Below are positions 18,283-27,084 of a DNA stretch of 53,973 nt, piece by piece. Every line of letters starts with the position of its first letter. Positions within the stretch are counted from its first letter, which is position 1. The notes under the pieces are model-generated. The model had not been told where the DNA came from and did no database searches. It saw nothing but the letters and a program-made list of their open reading frames with translations. The translations under genes and the position numbers were made by a program. This stretch comes from Kiritimatiellia bacterium (GTDB lineage: Bacteria; Verrucomicrobiota; Kiritimatiellia; PWTM01), in assembly GCA_026417735.1 (NCBI GenBank), contig JAOACR010000016.1:1-53973 (forward strand), written 5' to 3'.

Positions 18283-19299
18283 ATGAACTTTCAACATCGC
18301 GTCGCCACCGTCCTTACCCCCGCCGCGCTGCTGGTCGGCGTCACGGCCGCCGGCTCCCTTCGGCTGGTGACCACCACCGAGGACCTCGCCGCAATCGCAC
18401 GCGAGATTGGGGGGGACCGCGTTGCCGTGCGCTCGATCTGCCGCGGGTGGGAGGACCCTCATTCGGTGCAGGGCCGTCCATCCTTTGTGCTGGCAGCACG
18501 CGATGCGGACCTCTGGATCCGCGTCGGACTGGACCTCGAAGCCGGATGGGAGCCGGCGGTGCTCGAAAACGCCCGCAACCCGCGCATCCTGCCCGGCCGC
18601 CCCGGCCATCTGGACGCTGCCACGCTCATCGAGCCGCTCGACGTTGCGACCGGGCGGCTGAGTCGCTCCGCCGGCCACGTGCACCCCGCCGGCAATCCCC
18701 ACTACTGGACGGATCCTTGGAACGGCCGGCTGCTCGCCCGCGGGATCGCAGAACGTCTGACGAGGCTCGATCCGACGGGCGCCACCAACTACACGGCCCG
18801 CCTCGCCGACTTTGAACGCCGGCTGGACACCGCCATGTTTGGCTCGCAGCTGCTCACCCGCCTCACCGGCGACGAAGCGTGGGCGGCACAACGGGCGGGC
18901 GAGCTGGACAGTCGGGCCGCATCGCTCGGCCTCAGCCCCGGCGGCTGGTACGCCGCGATGCGACCGTTCCGAGGCACCCGGCTCCTCACCTACCACCGGA
19001 GCTGGACCTATTTCGCACACCGGTTTGGCCTCCACATCGCCGGCGAGATCGAGCCCCAACCCGGCGTGCCCCCCTCGGGCGCGTGGCTCGACTCGCTCGC
19101 CGAACGCGCGCGTGCCGCAGGCGTGCGCTTCATCCTTCAAGAACCGCATTACTCCGACCGGGCCGCGCGTCGGCTCGCGCGAGACACCGGCGCGCGGGTT
19201 GTGATCGCGCCGATCAGCGTCGGCGGAGCGCCAGAGGTCTCCGGCTACATCGCGCTGCTCGACGAAATTGTACGGCGCATATGCGAGGCACGGCGATGA
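18283..19299 (+). CDS. znuA: Zinc/manganese ABC transporter substrate-binding protein (ZnuA-like)
   Basis: 338 residues with a signal peptide (about 1-24). Cluster A-1 (cluster 9) solute-binding protein. Candidate metal ligands are His in DPHSVQGRP (about residue 60), His in NPHYWTDPW (about 139), His in TYHRSWTYFAHRFGL (about 240) and an acidic residue in QEPHYSDRAAR. The His-rich loop common to ZnuA is missing; the upstream barrel protein carries such stretches instead. The ATG at 18283 is the only start that gives a signal peptide. Its stop overlaps the ATPase gene ATG. Zinc is likely, manganese possible. Confidence 0.88.
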   Translation: MNFQHRVATVLTPAALLVGVTAAGSLRLVTTTEDLAAIAREIGGDRVAVRSICRGWEDPHSVQGRPSFVLAARDADLWIRVGLDLEAGWEPAVLENARNPRILPGRPGHLDAATLIEPLDVATGRLSRSAGHVHPAGNPHYWTDPWNGRLLARGIAERLTRLDPTGATNYTARLADFERRLDTAMFGSQLLTRLTGDEAWAAQRAGELDSRAASLGLSPGGWYAAMRPFRGTRLLTYHRSWTYFAHRFGLHIAGEIEPQPGVPPSGAWLDSLAERARAAGVRFILQEPHYSDRAARRLARDTGARVVIAPISVGGAPEVSGYIALLDEIVRRICEARR

Positions 19300-20021
19300 C
19301 ACCTGCCCCGACATCGCCTGCCCCCCGCCTCGACCGCGTGCCGACGGCGGCGGTCCCGTTGGTGGTCGTCGAGAACGCCTCCCTCGGCTACGGCCCGCAC
19401 ACGGTACTTGAGAACGTGAACCTCGCAATCAAACCTGGCCAATGGCTCTGGCTCATCGGACCGAATGGGGCGGGCAAAACCACGCTGCTACGCGCGATGG
19501 TTGGCTTGTGCGCGCCGCTGGAGGGCGTGGTCCGCCGTGCCGTTCACGCGCATCCGATCGGCTACGTCCCGCAGCAAGCCTGGTTCGATCACCGCTTTCC
19601 GATGTCCGCCCGCGAGATCGCCGAGATGGGCCTGCTGGCCAGATCCGGCCCGTGGCGACACCCCCGACCAGCGGACCGCGCTCTGGTCGACCAGTGGCTG
19701 AGACGGTTCGATCTGCTGGACCACGCGACGAAGCGATACGCGGAACTGTCCGGCGGAATGCGCCAGAAGCTCCTGCTGGCGCGGGCGCTCATTTCCGGCG
19801 CGCGCCTGTTTGCGCTGGACGAGGCGACCTCCGAGCTAGACGCAGTGTCCGAGGCGACCGTCTGGAGCGAACTGCAGCACCTCACCGCCGAACGGCACGG
19901 TGCGGTGATTGCGGCTCGCCACGGCGAGCTGCCGCCACGTTCGCCCGCCCTGGACGAATGGATCGCCACCGTCAAAGACCGAACGGTGAAAATTCGCCGG
20001 CGCACGGAGGCGCACCGATGA
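19296..20021 (+). CDS. znuC: Metal ABC transporter ATP-binding protein (ZnuC-like)
   Basis: 241 residues from the ATG overlapping the znuA stop (ATGA). Powers metal import. Walker A GPNGAGKT (about 55-62), Q-loop in YVPQQAWFDHRFPM, signature LSGGM, Walker B RLFALDEATSELD and H-loop AARHGE are all present. Cytoplasmic, paired with the permease that follows with another ATGA overlap. An N-terminal 24-residue Pro-rich extension precedes the first strand. Confidence 0.92.
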   Translation: MTPAPTSPAPRLDRVPTAAVPLVVVENASLGYGPHTVLENVNLAIKPGQWLWLIGPNGAGKTTLLRAMVGLCAPLEGVVRRAVHAHPIGYVPQQAWFDHRFPMSAREIAEMGLLARSGPWRHPRPADRALVDQWLRRFDLLDHATKRYAELSGGMRQKLLLARALISGARLFALDEATSELDAVSEATVWSELQHLTAERHGAVIAARHGELPPRSPALDEWIATVKDRTVKIRRRTEAHR

Positions 20022-20875
20022 AGGACACGCTCGCCGCGCTCCTGCATTCATTTCCGGAGGCAATCCTCACCGGAGCGATCGCCGCTCTCGCGCTCGGCTG
20101 GCTCGGACTGTTTGTCGTGCTGCGCGGCGCGGTCTTTATGGCCCTGGCCATGGCCGAAGCCTCGGTATTCGGTGCGGCCGTCGCGGAGCACTGGCATGCG
20201 CCCGTGCTGCCGAGTTCCACCGCGGCCGGACTGCTGGCAGCGGCGCTCGGCGCCGGCCCCGGCACGCGCCGACGTCTGCCCCGCGAAGCCATCGTTGCAG
20301 TGGTCTTCCTCGGTGCCGCCGCCCTCACGCTGCTGGCGGGCGCCCGCGCGGGCCCCGGTCTACGCGAACTCCGCGCCGCGCTCGAGGGCGAGCTGATCCT
20401 CGCCACGCCGGCGGACCTGCGCGTCGCGCTTCTCATTCTGCTACCCACGGCCGCACTGGCCCGGCTCGCCGCACGCCCGTTGCTCTACGTGATGTTCGAC
20501 CGAGAGTGCGCACGCATCCTCGCGATGCGGCCCACCCTCTGGGAAACCGCACTCTTCGCTGTCCTCGCTGTCGCCGTGGCCACAGCGACCCGCATCGTCG
20601 GACCGCTGCTGGTGCTTTGTCACCTCGTCGTGCCGCCCGCCGCCGGGCTGATGCTATGTCGCCAGTGGTCCGCGGTGATGCGCACTTCCGCAGTGGTCGG
20701 CGTCGGCTCGACGATCCTTGGGCTCGCGGTTTCATACCGCAACGACCTGCCCACCTCCGCAACGATCGTGGCGACATCGGTCGCGATGCTGCTGGGCGTC
20801 ACAGCGGCCGGCTCACTCCTGCGCACGATCGGCCGGCGGCTTGCGACGGTCTCCGCGGCTCCCCCACCGCGATGA
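20018..20875 (+). CDS. znuB: Metal ABC transporter permease (ZnuB-like, ABC-3 family)
   Basis: 285 residues with about eight hydrophobic segments. ABC-3 family features: LGWLGLFVVLRGAVFMALAMAEASVFG near the N-terminus (the conserved RGxxFxxxAxAxAS-like stretch), and ATRIVGPLLVLCHLVVPPAAGLML (VGPLLVxxLLxxPAA-type). It forms the inner-membrane channel for the ZnuA/ZnuC partners. The start ATG overlaps the ATPase stop. It ends 3 bases before the convergent AmrS gene, with no terminator hairpin visible between them. Confidence 0.9.
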   Translation: MKDTLAALLHSFPEAILTGAIAALALGWLGLFVVLRGAVFMALAMAEASVFGAAVAEHWHAPVLPSSTAAGLLAAALGAGPGTRRRLPREAIVAVVFLGAAALTLLAGARAGPGLRELRAALEGELILATPADLRVALLILLPTAALARLAARPLLYVMFDRECARILAMRPTLWETALFAVLAVAVATATRIVGPLLVLCHLVVPPAAGLMLCRQWSAVMRTSAVVGVGSTILGLAVSYRNDLPTSATIVATSVAMLLGVTAAGSLLRTIGRRLATVSAAPPPR

Positions 20876-20878
20876 CGC

Positions 20879-21901
20879 TCAGGCCCATACCCCCGGACAT
20901 CGCTCCCCGCAATCTGGGCAGGCACCCTGCGCCAGCCGCATCTCCACCACCGCAAAGCCGCGTCGCCGGATTAGCGCCGCACCGCACCGCGCACACCAGG
21001 TGGTCGCGCCCTCTTCGTCCCAGACATTGCCCGTGTACACGTGCCGCACCCCCACCGCTTTCGCGATCCTACGGGCCTCGCGCAGCGTCGCGAGCGGCGT
21101 CGCCGGCCGGTCCTGCATCCGGTAGTTCGGATGGAATGCGGAAAAGTGTAACGGCACGTCCGGTCCCAACCGCTCGACAATCCACTCGGCGAGTTCCCGG
21201 ATTTCGCCCGGCGAATCGTTCTCTCCTGGAATGATCAGCGTGGTCAGTTCCAGCCAGCACGAGCCGAGCCGCCCCACATACTCGATCGTCTCCAACACCG
21301 GCGCCAGATGGACGCCGCACAGACGCCGGTAGAACGACTCGCGAAAGGATTTGAGATCAATATTCGCCGCATCCATCCACCGGAAGAACGTCGCACGAGG
21401 CTCTGGCTCGATGTAGCCGGCAGTCACCGCGACGTTTCGCGCGCCCGCTTCGCGGACCGCCGCCGCGCAATCGAGCGTGAACTCGTAGCTGACGATCGGC
21501 TCGTTGTACGTGTAGGACACGCTCGCGCACCCCGCCCGGCGGGCGGTCTGCGCGATCTGCTCCGGTGCGACCGGTTCGGGATCCAGCGCGGACTCGTCGC
21601 TCGGCTTGCTGATGTGCCAGTTCTGGCAGAAGCGGCACAACAGATTGCAGCCGATCGTGCCGAAGGACAGCGAGCGACTGCCGGGCAGGAAGTGATACAG
21701 CGGTTTCTTCTCGATCGGATCCACTGCCACGCCGCTGATCCGCCCGTACGCCGCCAGCTCGACCTGCCCCGCCCGCGCACGGCGAGCGAAACAAATCCCT
21801 CGCGCGCCCTCGGCAAGCTTGCAGCGATGCGGGCAGAGGCCGCATTCCACGCGGCCATCCTCTAGAGGCCGGCTGGGAGCGGGAAATCGGGTGTTCAACA
21901 T
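20879..21901 (-). CDS. amrS: AmmeMemoRadiSam system radical SAM enzyme (AmrS)
   Basis: About 340 residues. The AmrS N-terminus LEDGRVECGLCPHRCKLAEGARGICFARR is followed by GTIGCNLLCRFCQNWHIS, in which CxxxCxxC binds the 4Fe-4S cluster. SYTYNEPIV and LTTLIIPGENDSP also match the family. The C-terminus adds a second Cys set (CARCG and CPDCG), a likely zinc ribbon. The usual partners, Memo and AMMECR1 proteins, are not in the window. Starts: GTG at 21916 or ATG at 21901; the latter follows the cdd stop as TGAGATG and is preferred weakly. Biochemical role unknown in general. It sits last in a nucleoside-salvage operon. Confidence 0.9.
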   Translation of the reverse strand: MLNTRFPAPSRPLEDGRVECGLCPHRCKLAEGARGICFARRARAGQVELAAYGRISGVAVDPIEKKPLYHFLPGSRSLSFGTIGCNLLCRFCQNWHISKPSDESALDPEPVAPEQIAQTARRAGCASVSYTYNEPIVSYEFTLDCAAAVREAGARNVAVTAGYIEPEPRATFFRWMDAANIDLKSFRESFYRRLCGVHLAPVLETIEYVGRLGSCWLELTTLIIPGENDSPGEIRELAEWIVERLGPDVPLHFSAFHPNYRMQDRPATPLATLREARRIAKAVGVRHVYTGNVWDEEGATTWCARCGAALIRRRGFAVVEMRLAQGACPDCGERCPGVWA

Positions 21902-21902
21902 C

Positions 21903-22310
21903 TCATCGGCGCTCACGAAATCGAAACGCGTAAGGGAGCAGCGCGCCGACCGTCGTCCGGCGCACCCGCCCGGCCGCAGCGGCCACCCACACGGGGGTGG
22001 ATTCGTCCGCGAACTCCGTCAGTACCTGACGGCACGCCCCGCACGGCCAGGGCGTCGCCCGGCCGGACGCGGTCACCGCCACCGCGACGATCCGCCGTGC
22101 GCCCGCCGCCACCGCCGAGCCGACCGCGACACGCTCCGCGCAGAGCGTCAGCCCGTACGAGGCGTTTTCGACGTTCACGCCGACGAACACACGGCCGCGC
22201 TCGTCCTGCACCGCCGCCCCCACCCGGTAGCCCGAGTACGGCGCGTGCGCGGCGGCGACCGCTTGCCTCGCCGCAGCCATGAGGTCCCTCCCCTTCCCCG
22301 AAGAGTTCAT
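21903..22310 (-). CDS. cdd: Cytidine deaminase
   Basis: 135 residues, the homotetrameric short form. Deaminates cytidine and deoxycytidine to uridine forms for salvage. Zinc ligands and catalytic Glu are visible: Cys57 and Glu59 in LCAERVA, and Cys90 and Cys93 in PCGACRQ; NVENASYG binds the ribose. The ATG at 22310 overlaps the pnp stop (ATGA). The long open frame upstream is antisense-like and rejected; an internal ATG at 22280 is possible. Confidence 0.95.
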   Translation of the reverse strand: MNSSGKGRDLMAAARQAVAAAHAPYSGYRVGAAVQDERGRVFVGVNVENASYGLTLCAERVAVGSAVAAGARRIVAVAVTASGRATPWPCGACRQVLTEFADESTPVWVAAAAGRVRRTTVGALLPYAFRFRERR

Positions 22311-23161
22311 GCGAGCTCCGCCTCCCAAAATGCGCGCAACCAGCGCGCAGCGGCCGGCGCGGCGGCCCGAAGCGTCGCGGTGACCTCCTCGTGCGAAGGC
22401 GCCCCAGCCCCCGCGCCCGCCGCAAGGTTCGAAATGCAGCTGACGCCGGCCACCTCGATCCCCGCCGCCCGTGCCACAATCACTTCCGGCGTCGTCGACA
22501 TGCCCACCGCGTCGGCGCCGATGCGGCGCAGCCACTCCACTTCCGCGGGCGTCTCGTACATCGGCCCGCTCAGCGCAGCGTACACCCCCGGCGCCGCGCG
22601 CACACCCGCCGCACGCGACAGCGACAGCAGCGTCTCGCGCAACCGCGGCGAATACGCATCGGTCATCGCGGGAAAGCGCACGCCGCCCCACGCGCCGAGC
22701 GGCGGCCCCATCAGCGGATTCGAGCCCATCAAATGCAGATGGTCGCGGATCACCATCATGTCCCCCGGGCGCCAGTGCGGGGCGATCCCGCCCGCCGCGT
22801 TCGTCAGCAGCAACCGCGACGCGCCCAACGCCAGCAGGATGTGCACCGGCGCGACCACCGGCGTCCATCCCTCTCCCTCGTAGAAGTGGCGCCGTCCAGC
22901 GAAAATCAAAAGATCCCCCCCCCGCACCGTCGCTCGAATCAGCCGGCCACCATGCCCCTCCACAGTCGGCGCGCCCAACGCCGGGATGTCGTCGTAGCGC
23001 ATCGCGTCCCGCGCCTCGAACGACTCCGCGACGGAGCTCCAGCCTGACCCCAGCACCATCCCGCCCGCCGGCCGTACGTCGGGCCAGCGACGCCGAACCG
23101 CCTCGACCGCGGCGGCCAGTCGCTCCGCATCCACTCCGCCCCAGGGCCCACCGATGCTCAT
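22307..23161 (-). CDS. punA: Purine nucleoside phosphorylase (trimeric, PNP/MTAP family)
   Basis: 284 residues. Splits inosine/guanosine and deoxy forms into base plus (deoxy)ribose 1-phosphate. Motifs: GSGWSSVAE (phosphate loop), HGGRLIRA, FAGRRHFYEG, LTNAAGGI, YAALSGPMYETPAE, DAVGMSTTPEV and GVSCISNLAAG, whose Asn marks 6-oxopurine specificity. Coupled by ATGA overlaps on both sides (pdp upstream, cdd downstream). Product sugar phosphates feed deoB and deoC of the same operon. Confidence 0.94.
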   Translation of the reverse strand: MSIGGPWGGVDAERLAAAVEAVRRRWPDVRPAGGMVLGSGWSSVAESFEARDAMRYDDIPALGAPTVEGHGGRLIRATVRGGDLLIFAGRRHFYEGEGWTPVVAPVHILLALGASRLLLTNAAGGIAPHWRPGDMMVIRDHLHLMGSNPLMGPPLGAWGGVRFPAMTDAYSPRLRETLLSLSRAAGVRAAPGVYAALSGPMYETPAEVEWLRRIGADAVGMSTTPEVIVARAAGIEVAGVSCISNLAAGAGAGAPSHEEVTATLRAAAPAAARWLRAFWEAELA

Positions 23162-24465
23162 GCCCGACGCTCCAACACCAAGGGAGGCGGCGCCGGCGGT
23201 TCGTCCACAAAGGTGAACGCGCCCGCGAGCAATCGCCGCGCCTCTTCCGCGCCGGCGTCATCGGCCGCATGGATTACACCGAGCACCTCGCCCTTGCACA
23301 CCCTCGCGCCGATTTTCGCGAGGTCGGCCACACCCACGCGCGGATCCACCGCGTCCTCCGTGCGCCGGCGCCCCGCGCCGAGCAACACGCACGCGCGCCC
23401 CACCCGTTCCGCATCCACACCCGCAACCCACGCGGTGGTCGGCGAGACCAGCGGCAACCGCACCGGCGCCGACGGCAGCCGCTCGGGATGTTCCACCACT
23501 GCAGCGTCCCCCCCCTGCGCCCGGATCATCCGGGTGAACCGCTCTAACGCTGAGCCATCGGCGAGCGCCGCGCGAAGCCGGCCACGCGCCTCCTCCAGGC
23601 TGCGGGCGAGCCGCGCCATCTCGAGCAGCTCCGCCCCCAACTCCACCGTCAGCGCCGCCACGTCCGGCGGGCCGCCACCACGAAGAAGCTCGATCGCCTC
23701 CCGCACCTCCAGCGCATTGCCCACCGCGCGCCCCAACGGCTGGTTCATGTCCGTGATCAGCGCCCGGCAGGAGAGCCCCATCCGCCGGGCCGTCGCGACG
23801 AGCATCGCTGCCAGATCGCGCGCACGGACTAGGTCGCGCATGAACGCGCCCTGCCCGCACTTCACATCCAGCACCAAATGCTCCACCCCCTCCGCAAGCT
23901 TTTTCGACAGAATGCTCGCCGTAATCAACGGCACGGACGGCACCGTCCCGGTGACGTCGCGCAGCGCATACAACTTGCGATCCGCCGGCGCCACCCGCGC
24001 GGTCGGCCCGATCATCACACAGCCGACATCCGCAAGTACCGCGACCGCCTGTTCCTCGTTCAGCCGGGTCTGAAAACCGGGGATCGCCTCGAGCTTGTCG
24101 AGCGTCCCGCCGGTGATGCCCAGCCCGCGGCCGGACATCATCGGCACACGCGCGCCGCAGGCCGCCAGCAGCGGCGCCAGCACCAGCGAGACCTTGTCGC
24201 CGATCCCGCCGGTTGAGTGCTTGTCCACCTTCGGCCCCGGCACCGCACTCAGATCCAACACGTCCCCCGAGCGCAGCATCGCGTCGGTCAGCGCCGCGGT
24301 CTCGTCCGCTGTCATGCCCACAAAATAGACGGCCATCGCGAACGCCGCCGCCTGGTAGTCCGCGATCTCACCGCGGGTGAACCCCTCGATGAAGCCGCGG
24401 ATCTCATCCCCGCTGAGCGTCTGGCCGTCGCGCTTCTTCTCGATCACCCACTGCGGCACAATCAT
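23158..24465 (-). CDS. pdp: Pyrimidine-nucleoside / thymidine phosphorylase
   Basis: 435 residues from the ATG at 24465 (MIVPQWVIEKKRDGQ), which overlaps the deoB stop; the 23 upstream in-frame residues lie in deoB. Phosphorolysis of thymidine/uridine to base and (deoxy)ribose 1-phosphate. Family signature KVDKHSTGGIGDKVSLVLAP at about 84-103, plus SGRGLGITGGTLDKLEAIPG and LVLDVKCGQGAFM. The C-terminal alpha/beta domain ends with the usual GDxVxKGEVL-like stretch (IGARVCKGEVLG). Whether it prefers thymidine (DeoA) or takes both pyrimidines (Pdp) cannot be decided. Confidence 0.93.
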   Translation of the reverse strand: MIVPQWVIEKKRDGQTLSGDEIRGFIEGFTRGEIADYQAAAFAMAVYFVGMTADETAALTDAMLRSGDVLDLSAVPGPKVDKHSTGGIGDKVSLVLAPLLAACGARVPMMSGRGLGITGGTLDKLEAIPGFQTRLNEEQAVAVLADVGCVMIGPTARVAPADRKLYALRDVTGTVPSVPLITASILSKKLAEGVEHLVLDVKCGQGAFMRDLVRARDLAAMLVATARRMGLSCRALITDMNQPLGRAVGNALEVREAIELLRGGGPPDVAALTVELGAELLEMARLARSLEEARGRLRAALADGSALERFTRMIRAQGGDAAVVEHPERLPSAPVRLPLVSPTTAWVAGVDAERVGRACVLLGAGRRRTEDAVDPRVGVADLAKIGARVCKGEVLGVIHAADDAGAEEARRLLAGAFTFVDEPPAPPPLVLERRA

Positions 24466-25661
24466 TCCAGCGGCCCTCCGGACTCGGACCAGCCAAACGG
24501 CCGGCCGCGGGGCAGCGGCGGCAACCCGAACCACGCCGCGATCGAGGCCGCCACGTCCGCAAAACCCTCCCGCACGCCAAGCTGCCCGCCCGGCCGGCCC
24601 GGACGAAGCGCGAGCACCGGCACGTATTCCCGGGTGTGGTCACTGCCCCGATACGTCGGATCGTTACCGTGATCAGCGGTGATCACCAGCACGTCCTCCG
24701 ACCCCAACCGCTCCACCAAACCGCCCAGCCAACGGTCGACCTCTTCCAACGCCCACGCATACCCTCCCGGATCCCGCCGATGACCGTAGAGCATGTCGAA
24801 GTCAATCAGGTTCGCGAAAATCAGCCCCGCCGGCATCTCGTCGAGGAACAGCTCGACCGCCCGCTGTGAATCGGCGTTGTTGCCGGTGTGGCGCGAACGC
24901 GCAATGCCACGCCCCGCGAAGATGTCCTCGATCTTGCCGACCGCAGCGACGGGGATGCCCGCCGCCGTGAGCCGCTCAAGCACGGTCGGCTCCTCCGGTC
25001 GGAACGCGAAATCGCGGCGATGCTCGGTGCGCCGGAACTCGCCCGGCCGGCCCACAAACGGCCGCGCGATCACCCGCCCGACCCGCAGCGGATCGCACAG
25101 CTCGCGCGCAATCTCACAGGCGCGATAGAGCTCGTCCAGCGGCACGACCTCCTCGTGCGCCGCAATCTGGAACACCGAATCCGCACTCGTGTACACAATC
25201 CATGCACCGGTGCGCAGGTGCTCGGCGCCCAGCTCGTTCATGATCGCCACGCCGTCCGCCGCCCGGTTCCCAATCACCCGCCGGCCGGTGCGGCGTTCAA
25301 ACTCGGCGACCAGCGCGGGCGGGAAGGACGGCGGCCCCGGCGGAAAGCGCGCAAACCCCGGCCGCAAACACAGCCCCGCGATCTCCCAGTGCCCCGTAAT
25401 CGTGTCCTTCCCCTCGGAAAGCTCACGCATCGCGCCCACCAGCGCCTCGGGCGAGCGCACCTCCGCCACGCCTTCGATCGGCAGCCCGCCGAATGCCGAG
25501 GGCACACATCCAAGCCCCAGCCGTTCGAGCACGGGCACGCGAAGTCCCCCCACCGCCGCGGCGACGTGCTGCAGCGTCGCGCTGCCCTCGTCGCCATACT
25601 CCGCCGCGTCCGGCGCCGCCCCCACACCGCAGGAGTCCAGCACGATCAGGACTACCCGCAT
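24462..25661 (-). CDS. deoB: Phosphopentomutase
   Basis: 399 residues from the ATG at 25661. Converts (deoxy)ribose 1-phosphate to the 5-phosphate, using two manganese ions. Alkaline-phosphatase-superfamily motifs: VLIVLDSCGVGAAPDA (metal Asp), GKDTITGHWEIAG (phosphorylated Thr), FANLIDFDMLYGHRRD, and ITADHGNDPTYRGSDHTRE. Its first 10 bases overlap the deoC 3' end, so it is coupled to deoC. It bridges the phosphorylases and the aldolase of the operon. Confidence 0.96.
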   Translation of the reverse strand: MRVVLIVLDSCGVGAAPDAAEYGDEGSATLQHVAAAVGGLRVPVLERLGLGCVPSAFGGLPIEGVAEVRSPEALVGAMRELSEGKDTITGHWEIAGLCLRPGFARFPPGPPSFPPALVAEFERRTGRRVIGNRAADGVAIMNELGAEHLRTGAWIVYTSADSVFQIAAHEEVVPLDELYRACEIARELCDPLRVGRVIARPFVGRPGEFRRTEHRRDFAFRPEEPTVLERLTAAGIPVAAVGKIEDIFAGRGIARSRHTGNNADSQRAVELFLDEMPAGLIFANLIDFDMLYGHRRDPGGYAWALEEVDRWLGGLVERLGSEDVLVITADHGNDPTYRGSDHTREYVPVLALRPGRPGGQLGVREGFADVAASIAAWFGLPPLPRGRPFGWSESGGPLE

Positions 25662-26377
25662 TTCTCGCCCCGCTCCGACCACCCCCGGAGAATCTCGACC
25701 GTACGGCTGGTCCCCAGCCGCGTCGCGCCCGCACGGATCATGCGCAGTGCATCCTCCAGCGTCCGGATACCTCCCGACGCCTTGACCCCCAACCCCGCCG
25801 GCCGCACGATCGCCGCCAGCCGAGCGACGTCCTCCACCGTCGCGCCCCCCGTCGAAAATCCGGTGGAGGTCTTCACAAAGTGCGCGCCGGCCTCCACGCA
25901 CAGCCGCGCCGCGCAGTCTTTTTCGGTCTCGCTCAGCAGACAGGTCTCGAGAATGACCTTACACACCGCCCCCGCCGCCCGGCACACCGCGACAACACCG
26001 GCAATGTCGTCACGCACCCACCCCTCCTCCCCCGCCTTCAGCCCACCAATGAACATCACCATGTCAATTTCGGACGCGCCGCGCTCGATCGCCTCCCGCG
26101 CCTCTGCCGCCTTCACCGCCGCCGTCGCCGCCCCCAGCGGAAACCCCACCACCGTGCAAACGCGTACTCCCGTTCCGTCAAGACGGCGACGGGCCTCGGC
26201 CACATACACGGGGTTCACGCACACCGCATGACAACGATGCAAGGCCGCCTCCTCCGCCAGCCGGGCAATATCGCGCGGCGTCGCCTGCGGCTGCAGCAGC
26301 GTGTGATCCATCATCGCCGCCAACTGCCGGGCGCTGGCGGGCATCTCGAAAGACTCCATGCTCCGCCCCTTGCTCAT
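25652..26377 (-). CDS. deoC: Deoxyribose-phosphate aldolase
   Basis: Cleaves deoxyribose 5-phosphate into glyceraldehyde 3-phosphate and acetaldehyde. About 241 residues from the ATG at 26377, which has GGGAGG 8 bases upstream; an ATG at 26392 is also in frame. TIM-barrel motifs: DHTLLQPQAT, VGFPLGAA, EIDMVMFIGGLK, the Schiff-base Lys in HFVKTSTGFS, and the second Lys in GVKASGGIRT. It completes the catabolic route started by the phosphorylases. Located between a HAD phosphatase and deoB. Confidence 0.95.
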   Translation of the reverse strand: MSKGRSMESFEMPASARQLAAMMDHTLLQPQATPRDIARLAEEAALHRCHAVCVNPVYVAEARRRLDGTGVRVCTVVGFPLGAATAAVKAAEAREAIERGASEIDMVMFIGGLKAGEEGWVRDDIAGVVAVCRAAGAVCKVILETCLLSETEKDCAARLCVEAGAHFVKTSTGFSTGGATVEDVARLAAIVRPAGLGVKASGGIRTLEDALRMIRAGATRLGTSRTVEILRGWSERGEKCG

Positions 26378-26402
26378 CCACCCGCCTCCCATGGTTGCCG
26401 AT

Positions 26403-27074
26403 TCAGCGAAGAAAGGCGAGATCGCTGACCTCGGTCAGACGCCGTACCGCCAGCGTCGCCCCCGCCCGCCGCAACTCGTTGACCGTGTAATGCCCCGTCG
26501 CCACCGCCAGCGAGCGTGCACCGATCGCCAGCGCCGCGCGGATGTCCGCCGGCGTGTCGCCGACAACCCACACCGCCCTCCATGCGCCCGCCTCTCCCAC
26601 GCGCCGCAACGCCGCTCGCGCGAGGCGTCGCCGATCGCCCATCTCATCACCAAACGCACCGCGCAGCGGCCCCACGTCCAGCCCAGCCCGCTCCAGCTTG
26701 ATGCGCGCGCCGCCGCGACTGTTCCCCGTCAACAGCGCCAGCGAAACATCGGCCCGCCGCCGCAGCCGCACCACCAGCCGTCGCGCGCCCGGCAGCACCC
26801 GCACCCGTTCGCGCGTCAGCCGCCTCGCCAACTCCTCCTCCATCCGACGGAAAAACCTCCCGGCCTCCGCCCGGGTCGGCCGCCGACCGTGTCGCCGACA
26901 GATCGTTCGCAACAACCCCAGGTCTGTCGCGCCCGCGAACGATACCCACCCCAGATCATCCTCCCAGCCAAATACCGCCCGGATCGCCGCCGCAAACGCC
27001 TCGCGCCCCGCCCCATCAGTGGTCAGCAGCGTCCCGTCAATGTCCAGCAGCACCAGCGCCGAGGACATCGCCAA
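26403..27074 (-). CDS. HAD-superfamily hydrolase (phosphoglycolate-phosphatase-like)
   Basis: 223 residues. HAD motif I is DIDGTLLTT (nucleophile and acid/base Asp), motif II Thr is in ALLTGNSR, and motif IV is VVGDTPADIRAA; a four-helix cap of about 70 residues lies between I and II. The Gph/beta-PGM-like architecture suggests a small sugar-phosphate or nucleotide substrate. It sits in the nucleoside-salvage operon, so a nucleotidase-like role is plausible. The start is uncertain between two ATGs two codons apart. Substrate is not predictable from sequence. Confidence 0.85.
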   Translation of the reverse strand: MAMSSALVLLDIDGTLLTTDGAGREAFAAAIRAVFGWEDDLGWVSFAGATDLGLLRTICRRHGRRPTRAEAGRFFRRMEEELARRLTRERVRVLPGARRLVVRLRRRADVSLALLTGNSRGGARIKLERAGLDVGPLRGAFGDEMGDRRRLARAALRRVGEAGAWRAVWVVGDTPADIRAALAIGARSLAVATGHYTVNELRRAGATLAVRRLTEVSDLAFLR

Positions 27075-27084
27075 CCCTCCCCCC

